64,000 nucleotides of DNA from Lepus europaeus (taxonomy: Eukaryota; Chordata; Mammalia; Lagomorpha; Leporidae), in contig NC_084843.1 of assembly GCF_033115175.1 (NCBI RefSeq), positions 52,926,474 through 52,990,473 on the forward strand, given 5' to 3'. Numbering within the stretch: the first letter of the stretch is position 1; every line of letters begins with the position of its first letter. Both the position numbers and the translations under genes were made by a program. The notes beneath the pieces are model-generated. The model had not been told where the DNA came from and did not search any database. It saw only the letters and a list, made by a program, of their open reading frames with translations. Of the stretch, positions 1 through 12,707 are shown piece after piece.

Positions 1-138
1 GGGCCATCCTCACTGCCTTCCCGGGCCACAGCAGAGAGCTGGACTGGAAGAGGAGCAACCGGGACTAGAAGCCGGCACCCACATGGGATGCCAGTGCCGC
101 AGGCAGAGAATTAACCAACTGAGTCGTGGCACCGGCCC
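1..138 (-). mobile_element. CSINE (lagomorph C-repeat SINE), cut by window edge
   Basis: This is the tRNA-like head half of a C repeat read in reverse. It contains the family blocks for 'CAGCTCTCTGCTGTGGCC', the B-box-like region and the terminal 'GTGCCACGACTC' head. The rest of the element lies outside the window. A C-rich stretch (139-160) separates it from the L1 that follows. Confidence 0.85.
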
Positions 139-805
139 ACCTCCCCCCACCCCCACCATCACCTTAATTCCTAAATTTGAAAAAGATGCAACAGACAAAG
201 CGAATTACAGACCAATTTCCCTGATGAACATAGATGCAAAAATCCTCAACAAAATTCTAACCAATCAAACCCAAGAACACATCAGAAAGATTATCCACCC
301 AGACCAAGTGGGTGTATGCAGGTATGGTTCAACATTTATAAATCAATCAATGTGATACATCACTTTAACAAACTGCAGAACCAAAACCATATGATTTTCA
401 CAATAGATGCAGAGAAAGCATTTAATAAAGTACAACACCCTTTCATGATGAAAACTCTAAGTGAATTGGGTATAGAAGGCCATGTATGACAAACAAATGG
501 GCAGCATCCTATTGAATGGGGAAAAGTTAGAAGCATTCCCCATGAGATCTGGCATCAGACAAGGATGCCCACTCTCACCATTGTTATTCAATATAGTCAT
601 GGAAATATTAGCCACAGCCATTAGGCAAGAAAAAGAAATCAAAGGGATACAAATTGGGAAAGAGGAAGTCAAACTATCTCTATCTGCAGATGACATGCTT
701 CTATATAAAGAGGATCCAAAAGACTCCACCAAGAAACTATTGGAATTCATACAAGAGTTTGGTAAAGTAGCAGGATATTAAGTCAACACACAAAAAACAA
801 CAGCC

Positions 806-1170
806 TTTTTGTTTGTTTGTTTGTTTGTTTGTTTTTTAATTTTTTGACAGGCAGAGTGGACAGTGAGAGAGAGACAGAGAGAAAGGTCTTCCTTTTGCCG
901 TTGGTTCACCCTCCAATGGCCGCCGCGGTAGCGCGCTGCGGCCGGCGCACCGCGCTGATCCGATGGCAGGAGCCAGGTGCTTCTCCTGGTCTCCCATGGG
1001 GTGCAGGGCCCAAGCACTTGGGCCATCCTCCACTGCACTCCCTGGCCACAGCAGAGAGCTGACCTGGAAGAGGGGCAACCGGGACAGAATCCAGCGCCCC
1101 GACCGGGACTAGAACCCAGTGTGCCGGCACCGTAAGGTGGAGGATTAGCCTAGTAAGCCGCGGCGCCGGC
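806..1170 (-). mobile_element. CSINE nested in L1
   Basis: A full-length reverse-oriented C repeat. A (GTTT)n/poly-T tail lies on the left, followed by 'gacaggcagagtggacagtg', the GC-rich middle, and the head 'gccgcggcgccggc' on the right. The flanks 'agcctttttg' and 'aacctttgta' resemble a short, slightly diverged target duplication of the L1 sequence. The GC-rich CpG-containing body suggests a younger subfamily than most copies here. Confidence 0.9.
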
Positions 1171-3577
1171 TAACCTTTGTAACACAGAAATGCCAAGGCT
1201 GAGGCTGAACTTCTAAGATCAGTACCATTCACAACAGTTACCAAGAAAAATCAAAAGCTTGAAATAAATCTAACCAAGGATGTCAAAGATCTCCTTGATG
1301 AGATCTTTGATGAGAATTCTCATCTACGATGAAAATTACAAAACCTTAAAAAAAAGAAATAGAATAACACAAAAAAATGGAAAAATATTCCATGTTCATG
1401 AATTGAAATAATCAATATCATCAAAATGTCTATTCTTCTGAAAGCACTTGAATAGCTAAAGCAATCTTATATAACATAAACAAAGATGGAGACACCACAA
1501 TACCAGATTTCAAGACATACTACAGGGCAGTTATAATCAAACAGCCTGATACTGGTACAAAAATAAATTCACAGACCAATGGAACAGAATAGAAACACCA
1601 GAAATCAATCCAAGCAACTACAACCAACTTATATTTGATCAAGGAGCTAAAACCAATTCCTGGAGCAAGGACAGTCTCTTCAACAAATGGTGCTGGGAAA
1701 ACTGGATTTCCACATGCAGAAGTATGAAGCAAGACCCCTATCTTACATCTTACACAAAAATCCACTCAAAATGGATTAAAATCTAAATCTATGATCCAAC
1801 ACCATCAAATATTAGAGAACATTTGAGAAAACCTGCAAGACACTGGCACAGGCAGATTTATTAAAAAAAAAAAAAAGAAAAGAAAGAAAAAACCCATAGG
1901 CACACGCAATCAAACCAAAATTCACAAATGGAATTACATCAAATTGAGAAGTTTCTGTATGGCAAAAGAAACACTCAGGGAAGTGAAGAGCCTACCAACA
2001 GAATGGGAGAAAATCTGCAAACTGTGCAACTGATAAAGGATTAATAGTCAAAATATACAAAGAGATCAAGAACCTGCACAACAACAAAACAAACAACCAG
2101 TTAAGAGATGGGCCAAGGACTTAAATACACATTTTTCAGAGGAGGAAATCCAAAAGGCCAATAGAAACATGAAAAAATGTTCAGGATCGCTAGCTGTCAG
2201 GGAAATGCAAGTCAAAATCACAATGAGGTTTCACCTCACCCCAGTTAGAATGACTTTCATACAGAAATAAACAAACAACAAATGTTGGAGAGGATTTTGG
2301 GAAAAAGGTATCCTAATCACTGTTGGTGGGAATGTAAACCTGGTAAAGCCAATATGCAAGACAGTATGGAGATAACTCAAAAATCTGAATATAGACCTAC
2401 CATATGATCCAGCCATCCCACTGCTCAGAATTTACCCAAGGGAAATGAAATCAGTAAACAAAAGAGTTATCTGTACCTCCATGTTTATTGCAGCTCAATT
2501 CACAATAGTTAAGACATGGAATCAACCTAAGTGTCCATCAACAGAAGACTGGATAAAGAAATTATGGGATATAAACACTATGGAATACTGCACAGCAGTA
2601 AAAAAAAAATGAAATCCAGTTATTTGCAACCAAATGGATGGAAAACATCATACTTAGTGAAATAAGCCAGTCCCAAAGGGACAAATATCATATGTTCTCC
2701 CTGATCCATGAGAACTAATAGAACACCTAAAATGAAATCTGTAGAAGTGAAACTGACAATTTGAGAAGGGATGACTTGAGCCACACTTATCTTAACTGTC
2801 AAGGAACAGTTTCTTTTTGTTTGTTTTCCCTTTTTTTCTTCATATCATTTGAACTTATTACTTAAAATAGAGTTAATCATATGTGTATAAAGTCAACTGA
2901 AAATAGATCTCAGTAAAAAATGAGTGGAATAAGAGAGGGAGGAGGAAGTTTATAACTGTAAAACTATATAGTTCTGCATACATTCCTACGTACTTACTTT
3001 TAAGGGTATAATTTAAAAACTTGTCATGGGGACTCCAAATCCCATTAAGCTTGGTGATAAAAATGTCATCTTAATTTTTAAAATGATGATATTGTTGTAG
3101 TGAACATATAGATAGGATTAAGTGATAAAGTGATCATATAAATAGGATTAAGTGTCTGTTAATAATAATAGATAGAATTAAAAAGGAGAGAATGTTCCAA
3201 CATGGGAAGCAGTCCACACAGAAGACTCAAAATGACAATCGCTTTAAGTAACACTCTGACCTCAGAATCAGCCCTTAGAGCTTCCTTCCTGCTTTGGCTG
3301 AAAAACCCATGAAAGCATTTCAGGCATGAAAAGACAAGAAACTGTGGCAAAATAATTTCTACATGAAGGATGTCTGTGAGTGAGACCCCAGTGGAAAAAA
3401 GTGGTCATCAAAGAAGGATGCACTTTTATCTAAAGGGAGGAAAGAACTTTCACTTTGCTTATGGCCTTGTCTGAATACTGACTGAGTTTGTGGACTCAAA
3501 AGGCTTCTATAGCCATGGTAGTTCATGACAAGAGCCTCAGGTGGTCACTGACATCATACATAAGAGTGTTAACTATT

Positions 3578-3924
3578 GTTTTTTGTTTGTTTGTTTGTTT
3601 TGTTTTTTGACAGGCAGAGTGGATAGTGAGAGAGAGAAACAGAGAGAAAGGTCTTCCTTTTTGCCATTGGTTCACTCTCCAATGGCCACTGCGGCCGACG
3701 CATCTCGCTGATCTGAAGCCAGGAGCCAGGTGCTTCTCCTGGTCTCCCATGCCGGTGCAGGGCCCAAGGACTTAGGCCATCCCCCACTGCCTTCAGGGCC
3801 GTAGCAGAGAGCTGGCCTGGAAGAGGGGCAACCGGGATAGAATCTGGCGCCCCAACCGGGACTAGAACCCGGTGTGCTGGCACCACAAGGCAGAGGATTA
3901 GCCTGTTAAGCCACGGCGCCGGCC
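3578..3924 (-). mobile_element. CSINE nested in L1 3' UTR, with 13-bp target-site duplication
   Basis: A reverse-oriented full-length C repeat with a (GTTT)n tail. It is bracketed by identical 13-bp copies of 'aagagtgttaact' at 3,562-3,574 and 3,925-3,937, showing insertion by target-primed reverse transcription after the L1 had already landed. Confidence 0.92.
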
Positions 3925-4318
3925 AAGAGTGTTAACTGTTAAATTAACAACAGGAGTCACTGTGCACTAACTCCACTAACTCCCCATGCAGGCCTCTGTC
4001 CTTAATGAGGCGTATTATGAGAGTTAACTGTAAACTAGTTCTCAGTTTTGTTTGTGTATGTGTGTGTGTACATGCAAATTGTTGAAATCTTTACTTAGTA
4101 TAGAGTTGGTCTTCTGTGTACAAAGTTAATTGAAAATGAATCTTAATGAGAATGGGACTGGCAAGGGGAGAGGGAGGAGAAGGAGGGGTGAGAGTGTAGG
4201 TGGGAGGGCAAGTATGGTGGGAATAATAATAATAACTATATTCCCCTATGGTGGGAATGATAATAATAACTATATTCCTAAAGTTGTACTTCTGAAATCT
4301 GTATTCCTTTAAAAATAA

Positions 4319-4353
4319 ATTTATTTATATATATATATATATATACATTTACT

Positions 4354-4392
<39 letters not shown>
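4319..4392. repeat. (TA)n microsatellite at L1 3' end
   Basis: An almost pure TA tract interrupted by 'catttactta'. It directly follows the A-rich L1 3' end and probably grew from it. Confidence 0.9.
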
Positions 4393-4400
<8 letters not shown>

Positions 4401-4531
4401 TGAATGTGAAACCCAGCAAGTTGGGACTCTATCACAGCATTAGTGATTTATCCTAATATAGGCAGCAATGAAAAATGTCCTATTTTAGTGCCTAGGATAC
4501 AGTGGCATCAAATATATTTAAGATAATATGT

Positions 4532-4849
4532 ATTTTTTAAAGATTTATTTATTTATTTGAAAGTCAGAGTTACACAGAGAGAGAAGGAGAGGCATAGAGA
4601 GAGAGAGAGTTCTTCCATCTGCTTGTTCACACCCAATTGGCTGCAATGGCTGGAGCTGTACCAATCTGAAGCCCAGGAGCCAGAAGCTTCTTCCAGGTCT
4701 CCCACATGGGTGCAGGGGCCCAAGGACTTGGGCCATTTTCTACTGCTTTCCCAGGCCACAACAGAGAGCTGGATTGGAAGTGGAGCAGCTGGGACTAGAA
4801 GCAGCACTGCAGGTGACAGCTTTACCCTCTATGCTATAGCACCATCCCC
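4532..4849 (-). mobile_element. CSINE
   Basis: A reverse-oriented C repeat with a left tail 'aaagatttatttatttattt', a GA-rich segment, the 'cccaaggacttgggcc' core and an eroded head 'tagcaccatcccc'. More diverged than the copy at 806-1,170. Confidence 0.9.
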
Positions 4850-5641
4850 ATATATGTGTTCTTAATTTTTTCTGCTTATACACACTTTTATACCCCCTTC
4901 TATGACAATGATTTTATAAATTTTTAGTGTAGAACAGAAAGATATAGACTTTTCTTCCAATATAACTGATCAAAATTTGTTTTTACTGTTGAATGTAATG
5001 TTAGGATTATTGTCAATTGGAAAATATCAAGTTTCTGACCTAAACTCATATGAGCTCATATGATTTGGAACAATTGCATAAGACTTCTTTATGTGTATTT
5101 TTCAAACTTTGTTTCTCCCCATCAATCCATATACTTCCAGTGTTGGAGATAATCAAACACATCAATATTAAGACAGAATCTCTGCCCCAAACTTTTGTGT
5201 AATGGTGCCAGGCGACTTAGCACTGTGGGCAATGGAAATTTTCTTGGAAAATGTGCCTTTATCAGAATAACCAGTGATAGCACGGAAGAGACCAAATATC
5301 ATAGCTATAGCCTATTGAATCCAAATTCCCCAGTTGCACTTTCTCTAATTCAGATTACAAAATTTTAAACAAACCCATAGCTGCCTCTATACCACCTGAC
5401 AGAAGGAGAAGTGCGACCATGAGGAAGTTGGAGAGGAAAGAGATAACATGTTTAACTGACTACAGCTAAAATATCTAGAAATTTTCCTTAGGGGTGAATG
5501 TTTTAATAAAGATCAGCCTGATGTGCAAAACAGGTAGTATGATCAATGGTTACAGGGGTTAAATGCTCTACTCCCAAATAGAAAACTTCAATTGAGAAAT
5601 CCTAGACTGCTTTCATGACAATTTTTAATAGAAATTAAACT
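4850..5641. other. Unassigned intergenic DNA
   Basis: AT-rich sequence with no open frame of note and no repeat that I recognise. Confidence 0.5.
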
Positions 5642-6002
5642 GGGGGCTGGTACTGTGGCATAGTGGGTAAAACCCCCACCTGCAGTGCCACATTCCATAT
5701 GGGTGCTAGTTCTAATCCTGGATGCTCCTCTTCTGATCCAGCTCTCTGTTATGGCATGGGAAAGCAATAGGAGATGGCCCAAGTCCTTGGGCCTCTGAAT
5801 CTACACGAGAGACCTGGAAGAAGCTCCTGGCTCCTGGCTTTGGATTGGCACAGCCATTGTTGCCATCTGGGAAGTGAATCATCAGATGGAAGGGAGAGAG
5901 GGTAAGAGCGAGAGCGAGAGCGAGAGAGGTCTCCCATCTGATGAAACTCTCTAACTCTGCCTTTCAAATAAATAAATAAATCTTTTAAAAAAAAAAAAAA
6001 AA
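5642..6002 (+). mobile_element. CSINE
   Basis: A forward C repeat. The head 'gggggctggtactgtggcat' holds an A-box-like 'TGGCATAGTGG'. It ends with (AAAT)n and a poly-A tail at 5,962-6,002. It also has a GAGCGA hexamer run near 5,905-5,925. Confidence 0.92.
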
Positions 6003-6399
6003 GATAAACTAAACTTTTTTTCAGGCTTTTATCTCTAAAACAAAATTAAGTATCTATTTTTAAGCAAGTACAATTAAGTCTCCAAGTACTCATATCTCTA
6101 TCTCTCTCTGTGCAAGACAGACATTCTAAGAAACAGCAGTTACATCGAGTTTTCAGTTTTGTGACCACATGCAGGAGGCAAGATTGTGCACCAAAGGTCC
6201 TAAGATATATAATAAAGATAGACAAGGCCTATTGCCATATAAAGAGTATGAAGCAGGCACATTAGCTAAACTGTGAAACTCTGAATTTTTTAATTACTGA
6301 AGCTTATTGAAATAGAAGATTAGTTGAGATTATCCAGGTACCTTAGAGACTGCGTGTGATTAATCTGGGAAAGCTCCTTGAAGAAGATATGTAACCAGG

Positions 6400-6530
6400 A
6401 ATTCTTCAGGAGAGTGGTTAAGCTCCCCAAGGACAGGGGCTCTGTCTACCTTATTAATTGACATCTCTGGTGCCCATAATAATGATTGCTTGGTACACAC
6501 CACATACTCCATTAACATTTTTGGTTTGGA
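6400..6530 (+). repeat. L2-like LINE relic
   Basis: The stretch 'aagctccccaaggacaggg' followed by 'ctctgtctacctt' matches the conserved L2 3' end (gain of 'gctccttgagggcaggga' type). The call rests on remembered consensus only. Confidence 0.45.
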
Positions 6531-6602
6531 AAGAAAAAAGGGAGGGAAGGAGAAGAGACAGGGAGGGAAGAAAGCCTGTCTTTGTCTTATATAAAATTGC
6601 AA

Positions 6603-6748
6603 GTCAGTGTTCCTCAGTTTCCTCATCTGTAAAATGATTAAAAAATAGTCCGCCTTTTATAAAGTTGTTGTGATGATTAAATGAGCTTATATGTGTAAGT
6701 TATTTATAAGAAGGTCTGGCACTCAAAATGTGCTTATGACAATGAATA
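6603..6748 (+). repeat. MIR SINE relic
   Basis: 'cctcagtttcctcatctgta' and then 'gttgttgtgatgattaaatg' are the characteristic MIR core and 3' blocks. Confidence 0.65.
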
Positions 6749-8345
6749 TTTGTCCTTTACTGTAGCTCATTGGCACTCTCATTCAAGGCATCCAACAAGA
6801 GAGAATATTGCTGTTGACTGGCATAAAGAGAAGGAAGCTGAATTAGAAGAACAGTTAATAAGAAATCTGCCAAAGGACTTGAAATCTCTATTCTAAAAAT
6901 TCACTCTTTCATGGGAAAGGCGGAAGACCTTGAATTTGATTCAGGCAGGGATAAAGTGAAGAGAATGCCCTGGGATTTGGCGGGAGGATCTGCCTCAAGC
7001 CCCAACTGGGTCAACACAACTGGGGACATCTGTCAGGAACTTGTGGTTTCATGTAAATTTAGGCTACTTGAATAAAAGATAAAAACTGTCATTTCCTCTA
7101 TCATCATGTAACGTAATGAGTTATTAATTCCTCTGAAAGAACCAAACAGCTGCTTAAAAATGCCTGGTTGTAGGTGTCCATTGTGAACCTTAATGGAAGA
7201 ATGGTGCAAGATGGTAAAATATTTTAAGACTTTGGCAGAGAGGAACACTAGAGAAAATTGGCGGATAATTAACGCAAGCCAATGGGCAGATCATTATACA
7301 TATTCTTAAGTCAGACTATGAGGGGAAAAGCGTCATGGGCTGTTTAATCAACCCTGAACTGCGGGGGTGAGTGGTGACAATTTAGGTGTTTTCCAATTAG
7401 CTAACACAAAACAGTAATAAATGCCCATCTGTACTTTTAACACAACACTTCCACAAACTGACAGAGTTAGTGCAGCATCTTTTTAAAACTTTGAACCTGG
7501 CTGGAGATGTTCATAGAAAATTTTACTTCTCAAAATATTGTTTATCTCTCAAATCTGTGATCTTCAAAGACATTCATGCTCACAGAGGCAATGTGAGAAA
7601 TCACTGGGGCAAGGACCAAGGGCTATTTTAAGATATAGGTAAGTCATTGTGATTAATGAATCCTTTAAAATGAGGACAAACTTGAAGTCCATACTTCTGG
7701 ATCGTGTTCCACATAAAAGAACAATTCACAATTTGTCTCCCACCCCTTACAATCTGACCTTGCTCTGAAGCTCGGAGAATGATACATTCAGCACTATCTG
7801 CCTTGAAAGTTACATAAAGACGACAGCAGAGAGCTTGGTGCTTCAGTGATCCCACAGAAAAACCATAAAGACATTATGCCCAAATTCCAAGCAGCCATGG
7901 CTTTCTCAGTGGTGCGGAGCCCAGAGTCCCATCTCATCACGTGGCAAACACATATGGACGCTGTCTAGCACAGGCCTCAGGAAATACATCATCCAGATCA
8001 CTTACATAATCTGCCTGTGATCAACATGTGTAAGGGGGAGATCGGTTTTCTTTTTCCTATGTTTCAGCCTAATTGCTGAAAATCTACACATCAGTTCATT
8101 TGTGGAAGCAGTAAGAACTATTTTCAAAGCATCTTTATGAAGTAGCTGAGTTCTATTTTACAATAATCTTTACATGTTTATCAAATAAGCCAATATTCAT
8201 TAAAGATTAAAGAAAAATCTACTCAAAGTAATATCTGTTCAAATCCCAAGAACAAATGAGGGTGAGGCATAGAGAAAAGAGCTTAACTCATCAAGTCATA
8301 GACCTAGAGAAAAATTTCAATTTATTAGAAATAGGACAGGGAATA
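6749..8345. other. SINE-free intergenic block, possible regulatory DNA
   Basis: 1.6 kb with no recognised repeat and no convincing coding frame. The sub-block at about 7,255-7,480 is rich in homeodomain-type TAAT cores (for example 'gataattaacgc' and 'ttccaattagctaa') mixed with isolated CpGs. This composition is typical of conserved non-coding elements; conservation itself cannot be seen here. Confidence 0.35.
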
Positions 8346-8349
8346 AATT

Positions 8350-8645
8350 ATTTGACTTCAATGAATCTGAGTTTCTTCATCTAAAACCAGGATAGAGAAA
8401 TCTCACCTTATAAGACTGTTGTGAGAAACAATACCACAGCCAAGGGCTTGGCATAGAGCCAAAGAGATAATAGAAACTGAATACATACTTTTGCTATTAT
8501 TACTGTTATGAAGATTTTGTGATAATTCAACAAAGACTATGTAAGTACATCTAAGTCCCAATCTTGAAGGCCCAAAACTTAGCCATATGATTTAGACAAA
8601 TCAATCAAGTTCAGTTTCCTCATCCTTAAATGAAAACACTTGCAA
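8350..8645 (+). repeat. Two MIR relics in tandem
   Basis: 'gagtttcttcatctaaaacc' with 'gactgttgtgagaa' (8,365-8,430) and 'cagtttcctcatccttaaatg' (about 8,612-8,632) are two separate MIR core matches in the same direction. Confidence 0.5.
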
Positions 8646-8770
8646 TTCTTACACAGTATATACTTCCAATGATACCAAACAAAAATGTGAAAATTTTATA
8701 ATTATAAGCACTATATAAAGTAATATTAACATCATTACCACCGTTTGTACTGTCAGAATGGCCAAATACG

Positions 8771-9035
8771 CTTTTTTTTTTTTTTTTTTTTTTTTAATTT
8801 GAAAAGACGAGTGATGGGCTGGGGTGGAGATATTTTTCATACACTGGTTCATTCAGGAGCCAGAAACTCCATCTGGGTCTCCCACAAGGATGACAGGGAC
8901 AAAAGGACTTGGGCCGTTATCTGCTGCTTCTCAGTTGCGTTAGCAGGAAGCTGGATGTCATGTGGAAGTGGAACTTGATCCCAGGCACTCTGATATGGGA
9001 TGCATGCATTGCAAGTGACTACTGGGTAGGTAGTA
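8771..9035 (-). mobile_element. CSINE, diverged
   Basis: A T-rich tract of about 23 bases is followed by a degraded C-repeat body ('caggagccagaaactcc', 'aaggacttgggccgtt'). The head is poorly preserved, so this is an older insertion. The gap to the next CSINE (9,036-9,989) holds one MIR relic and otherwise nothing recognised. Confidence 0.8.
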
Positions 9036-9409
9036 TATATAGCATGGATACACTGGACAAAAGAACAATTCAGAATGTAGCAAGACAATTAGAAATTTCA
9101 TCATGCTAGTGCACAATTTAAAATTCATGAATTGTTTATTTCTGGAATTTTTCATTGAATATTTTCAGACCATTATTGACCAAAGGTAACTGAAATCCAA
9201 GAAAAATCTCAAATAACAGTGGACTAGTATATTTTAATTATCCTTGAATCTCCCAAGTTATTTCTTTCATATACTGTTGGTTTATTAATTCCAATCTAAT
9301 ATATCTTTCTTTTTAACTATTTATAATATCTGAATATGACAAAACCATTCTCCAGCAAAATAATGAAGGTTGAGTTTTCTCCATCTGTTAAACAGGCTAT
9401 AACATCTAA

Positions 9410-9515
9410 TGATGATAATAATAGCAATTACAATAATTAACACTTACTGAGAATTTACAGTGTCCCGGGTATTATACTAAGTGCTTTACAAATATGATTT
9501 CATTTCAGGAAGAAT
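9410..9515 (-). repeat. MIR SINE relic
   Basis: 'aacacttactgagaatttac' and 'ctaagtgctttacaaatatg' are the reverse complement of the MIR 3' half. Confidence 0.6.
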
Positions 9516-9989
9516 GAAGGAAATCAAAGCACAGAAGAATAAATAGCAGCATGCCCAAGTTGTGGGGAATGGAACTAAATCCCACCCCATCTCAGCCTTC
9601 ATAAGACCTCTTGCTTTTGACCTCAAACCAAAGTTTTAAAATTTATTTTGAAATGTCAGTTCTTATATACAACTTTATTGCTAATGGTGAGATTTTAATT
9701 TGTGAATTTCTATACACATATAATTAACCTTTCCCATTTTATAAACCAAACCCATTTGTACTATGTCTCATCTTTTCAAGTAATGAAATTACCCTAATTC
9801 ATAAATATCCAGTTTCTCCAAATTGTAATGAGAATGAGGATAAGTTTTCTTTCTGTGGTGGGGCCAACTTATCCATTAGCTATAGAAGATGCAGTGCTTA
9901 CACTCCACAAAACTCTTAGGCTACCCTAGGAAAAAAAGGGATAATCCTGGCAAGCATATGAACTGCAACTCTGTTTTAGACTCTGAATT

Positions 9990-10348
9990 TATTGATTGAT
10001 TGATTGCAATGTATTTATTTGAAAATAAGAGCAATAGAAAGAGAGGGAGAGACAGAAACAGAGAGAGAGACAGACAGACAGAGACAGAGAGATTTTTTTA
10101 TCCACTGGTTGAGGCTCCAAATAGCCACAACAACCAGGGCTAGGCCAGGCTGAAACCAGGAGCCAGAAATTCCATCTGGGTTTCCCACATGGGTGGCAGC
10201 AGCCCAAGTACTTGAGCCATTTACTTTCCCAGTTGAATTAGCTGGGAGCATGGTCAGAAGTAGAGCAGCTGGGACTCAAACCCATGCTCCTATATGAGAT
10301 GCTGGCATCACAAGCAACAGCTTAATCTATAGTTTAACCTGCTGCATC
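9990..10348 (-). mobile_element. CSINE
   Basis: A reverse C repeat with a GA/CAGA-rich segment (10,040-10,092), 'caggagccagaaattcc' and 'gcccaagtacttgagcc'. Moderately diverged. Confidence 0.85.
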
Positions 10349-10384
10349 ACAAAATGTTTTAATTTCCTTAAACAAAAAAGAATA

Positions 10385-11265
10385 ATGAAATTTAAGATCA
10401 ATATAGATAGGATTAAGTGTCAAAGGGAGAAGATAAATAAGAGAACATAGATAAGACCAAGTGTCTGCTAATAACAATAGATAGAATTAAAAGGAGGGAA
10501 TGATCCAACATGGGAAGCAGGCCACACAGCAGACTAACAGAATGACAAATGCCCTAAATAACAATCTGACCTCAGAATCAGCCCTTAAGGCATTCGGATC
10601 TGGCTGAGAAATCCATGAGAGCATTTCAGGCATGGAAAGCCAAGACGCTGTGGCAAAAAAATGATCTACACGAAGGATCTCTGTGAGATCCCAGTGGAAA
10701 GAAGAAGCCATTAAAGAAGGAGGTACTTTTCTCTGAAAGGAGGAGAGAACTTCCACTTTACTTATAGACTGGTCTAAATACTGACAGCGTTTGTGGACTC
10801 AAAAGGCTTCCCTCGCCTTGGCAGCTCATGACAAGAGCCTCGGGTGATCACTGATGTCATAAATAAATAAGAGTGTCAATTGTTAAATCAACAACAGGAG
10901 TCATTGTGCATTTGCTCCACATGTAGGACCTCTGTCCTTAATGAGTTATACTATGAGAATTAACAGTAAAACTTGTCTTCAAACAGTACTTTATACTTTG
11001 TCTGTGTGGGTGCAAACTGTTAAAATCTTTACTTAGTATAGAGTTGATCTTCTGTATATAAAGATAATTAAAAATGAATCTTAATGAAGAATAGAATGAG
11101 AAAGGGAGTAGGAGGTGGGATGGTTTGGGGGTGGGAGGGTTGGAATGGGGGGAAGAACTGCTATATTCCAAAAGCTACACATATGAAATTTATATGTATT
11201 AATATATATTAATGTTAATATTTATATTTATAAATATACTTATTATTATGTTTATTTAAAAAGAA
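10385..11265 (+). mobile_element. L1 3'-end fragment (rabbit-type 3' UTR)
   Basis: Runs parallel to 3,110-4,310: 'gatagaattaaaaggaggga', 'cctcagaatcagcccttaag', 'aacaacaggagtcattgtgc', 'aaaatctttacttagtatag' and a G-rich 'ggtttgggggtgggagggtt' stretch before the A/T-rich tail. There is no coding sequence, so this is a strongly 5'-truncated insertion. Confidence 0.88.
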
Positions 11266-12409
11266 ATTTCAGATCAAAGGAAATATTGAGATACATAACA
11301 GTAAAACATTTGTCTATATAGCAGTGTACCCTCAACATAGAATTACTGATTGATTTTAGTGGAGAAAGGTGTCCTCAATGGACAAAATTCCTAAGACACC
11401 TGAAAGCCATACTGTGGCCTGGTCTGTGGGCTGCCCAGGGTTTACCAGCTCTGTGTTGCTGATGTCATTTCTCTCAGTATCCTCCTTCACTGCCCCTAGA
11501 GTTAGAACGCTGCTACTTTGAGATTTCTGGGTCTCTTCTGTGGATTTCAGGCACTAAAAGGGAGGTCCATCAGATAAAAATCATGATAGCTGCCTTGTAG
11601 TATAAATAGCACAGAGTGGGATCCCGGTATCAGAGAGATGGTTTCTGTCTCCCTTTCAGTGTAATGAAGCAACATGGCTAGATTGGGCATCTACATCACT
11701 CACCAGAGTTTTCTGGCCACAAATCGTCTAGCCATGAGAAAACCATCCATAGCAAAAGGATGCCACAAAGAGGAAATAAAAACTGTCAAAACTGCTCCAC
11801 GGGGAGGGCTTGTAAACCTGGGAACTAAGCAGTTTACCTGTCAGAACCAGTAATAAGGACAGTCTGAGGTGTCCTGGGGGCTGAGGGCTGTAGAAAAGAC
11901 CCCTCCCCATCAAATCCACTTTATGTCAATTCTTTCCCCTCCCCATGCCCATAATCATGAGCTCTTTTTTGCAAGCTCAGATCAATTTAAGAGAACATAA
12001 TGAAAGGACACAAGTTATGTTGAACCCCACGGGCTGGTGGCCCATTGAGGCCTGTGGACTTTAACTCATTACATTTGAACTTTAATGACCTTTATCCCCA
12101 AGTCTGCCCTGTGAGTGATGACTATGAAGCCTTCCTTTCAACCTCTTGGTTAAAAGAAAGAGGAAGGAAACAGCTCATTGTTTTTCTAACCTTGCAGTTT
12201 CCTAGTGTAACATGGAAAATTGAGACTGACAAGTGAAAGCAGCAGGCATCCGGTGAGGCCCCGGTCTACTTGAGATGGCTGACCATAGAGCAAGGCGGGA
12301 TAGGGATAAAAACAAACTGAAGCAAGTCTCCTTAGCAAATACACCTGCACACTCACTGCAACAAACTCTTTCTTCAGAAATAAAAACCTAATGTACATGT
12401 CCACAAAAG
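11266..12409. other. Unassigned intergenic DNA
   Basis: No convincing gene or repeat was recognised. Confidence 0.45.
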
Positions 12410-12628
12410 CCAAGGCTGAGCCAGGCTGAAGTCAGGAGTCAGGAATTACATCCAGGTCTCCCACATGAGTGGCAGGGGCCCAAACACATGAACCATCATC
12501 TGCTGCCTCCCAAGAGGCATTATCAGGAAGCTGGATTGGAAGCAGGGGATCAGGAACTCTAATCAGCACTCTGATGTGGGATGCAGGCATCCCAAGCTTA
12601 ACCTGCTATGCCACAACACCTGCATCTA
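12410..12628 (-). mobile_element. CSINE, truncated
   Basis: Has the C-repeat core and head half ('gccaggctgaagtcaggag', 'tcccacatgagtggcagggg', 'cttaacctgctatgccacaa'). The tail and GA-rich part are missing. Confidence 0.8.
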
Positions 12629-12707
12629 CTCTGCCTCTTAAATCCAGGAAAAGAAAGCCCACTGGGATTTATACAAAGTGAGCAAATGCATCAGAGTAAC
12701 AGTTTTA

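Larger units (their letters stand above)
161..4318 (+). mobile_element. 5'-truncated L1 retrotransposon, reverse transcriptase region to 3' end, non-functional
   Basis: Translation of 161-355 gives the L1 ORF2 reverse transcriptase block with [19 protein letters not shown]. Positions 482-781 give the [13 protein letters not shown] block and a SADDMLLY box in place of the usual F/YADD. The frame is broken between them, and an in-frame stop lies at 353-355. The ORF2 C-terminal region continues from about 1,175 to 2,800 with many stops, and a 3' UTR follows from about 2,800 to 4,318. The 3,120-4,310 part shares long similarity with 10,385-11,265 and, inverted, with 13,040-13,390, which is the rabbit-type L1 3' UTR as I know it. 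Two CSINEs are nested inside (806-1,170 and 3,578-3,924). A 33-bp tandem duplication ('tggtgggaat' unit) sits near 4,213-4,280. No endonuclease domain or ORF1 is present, so this copy cannot move. Confidence 0.9.
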
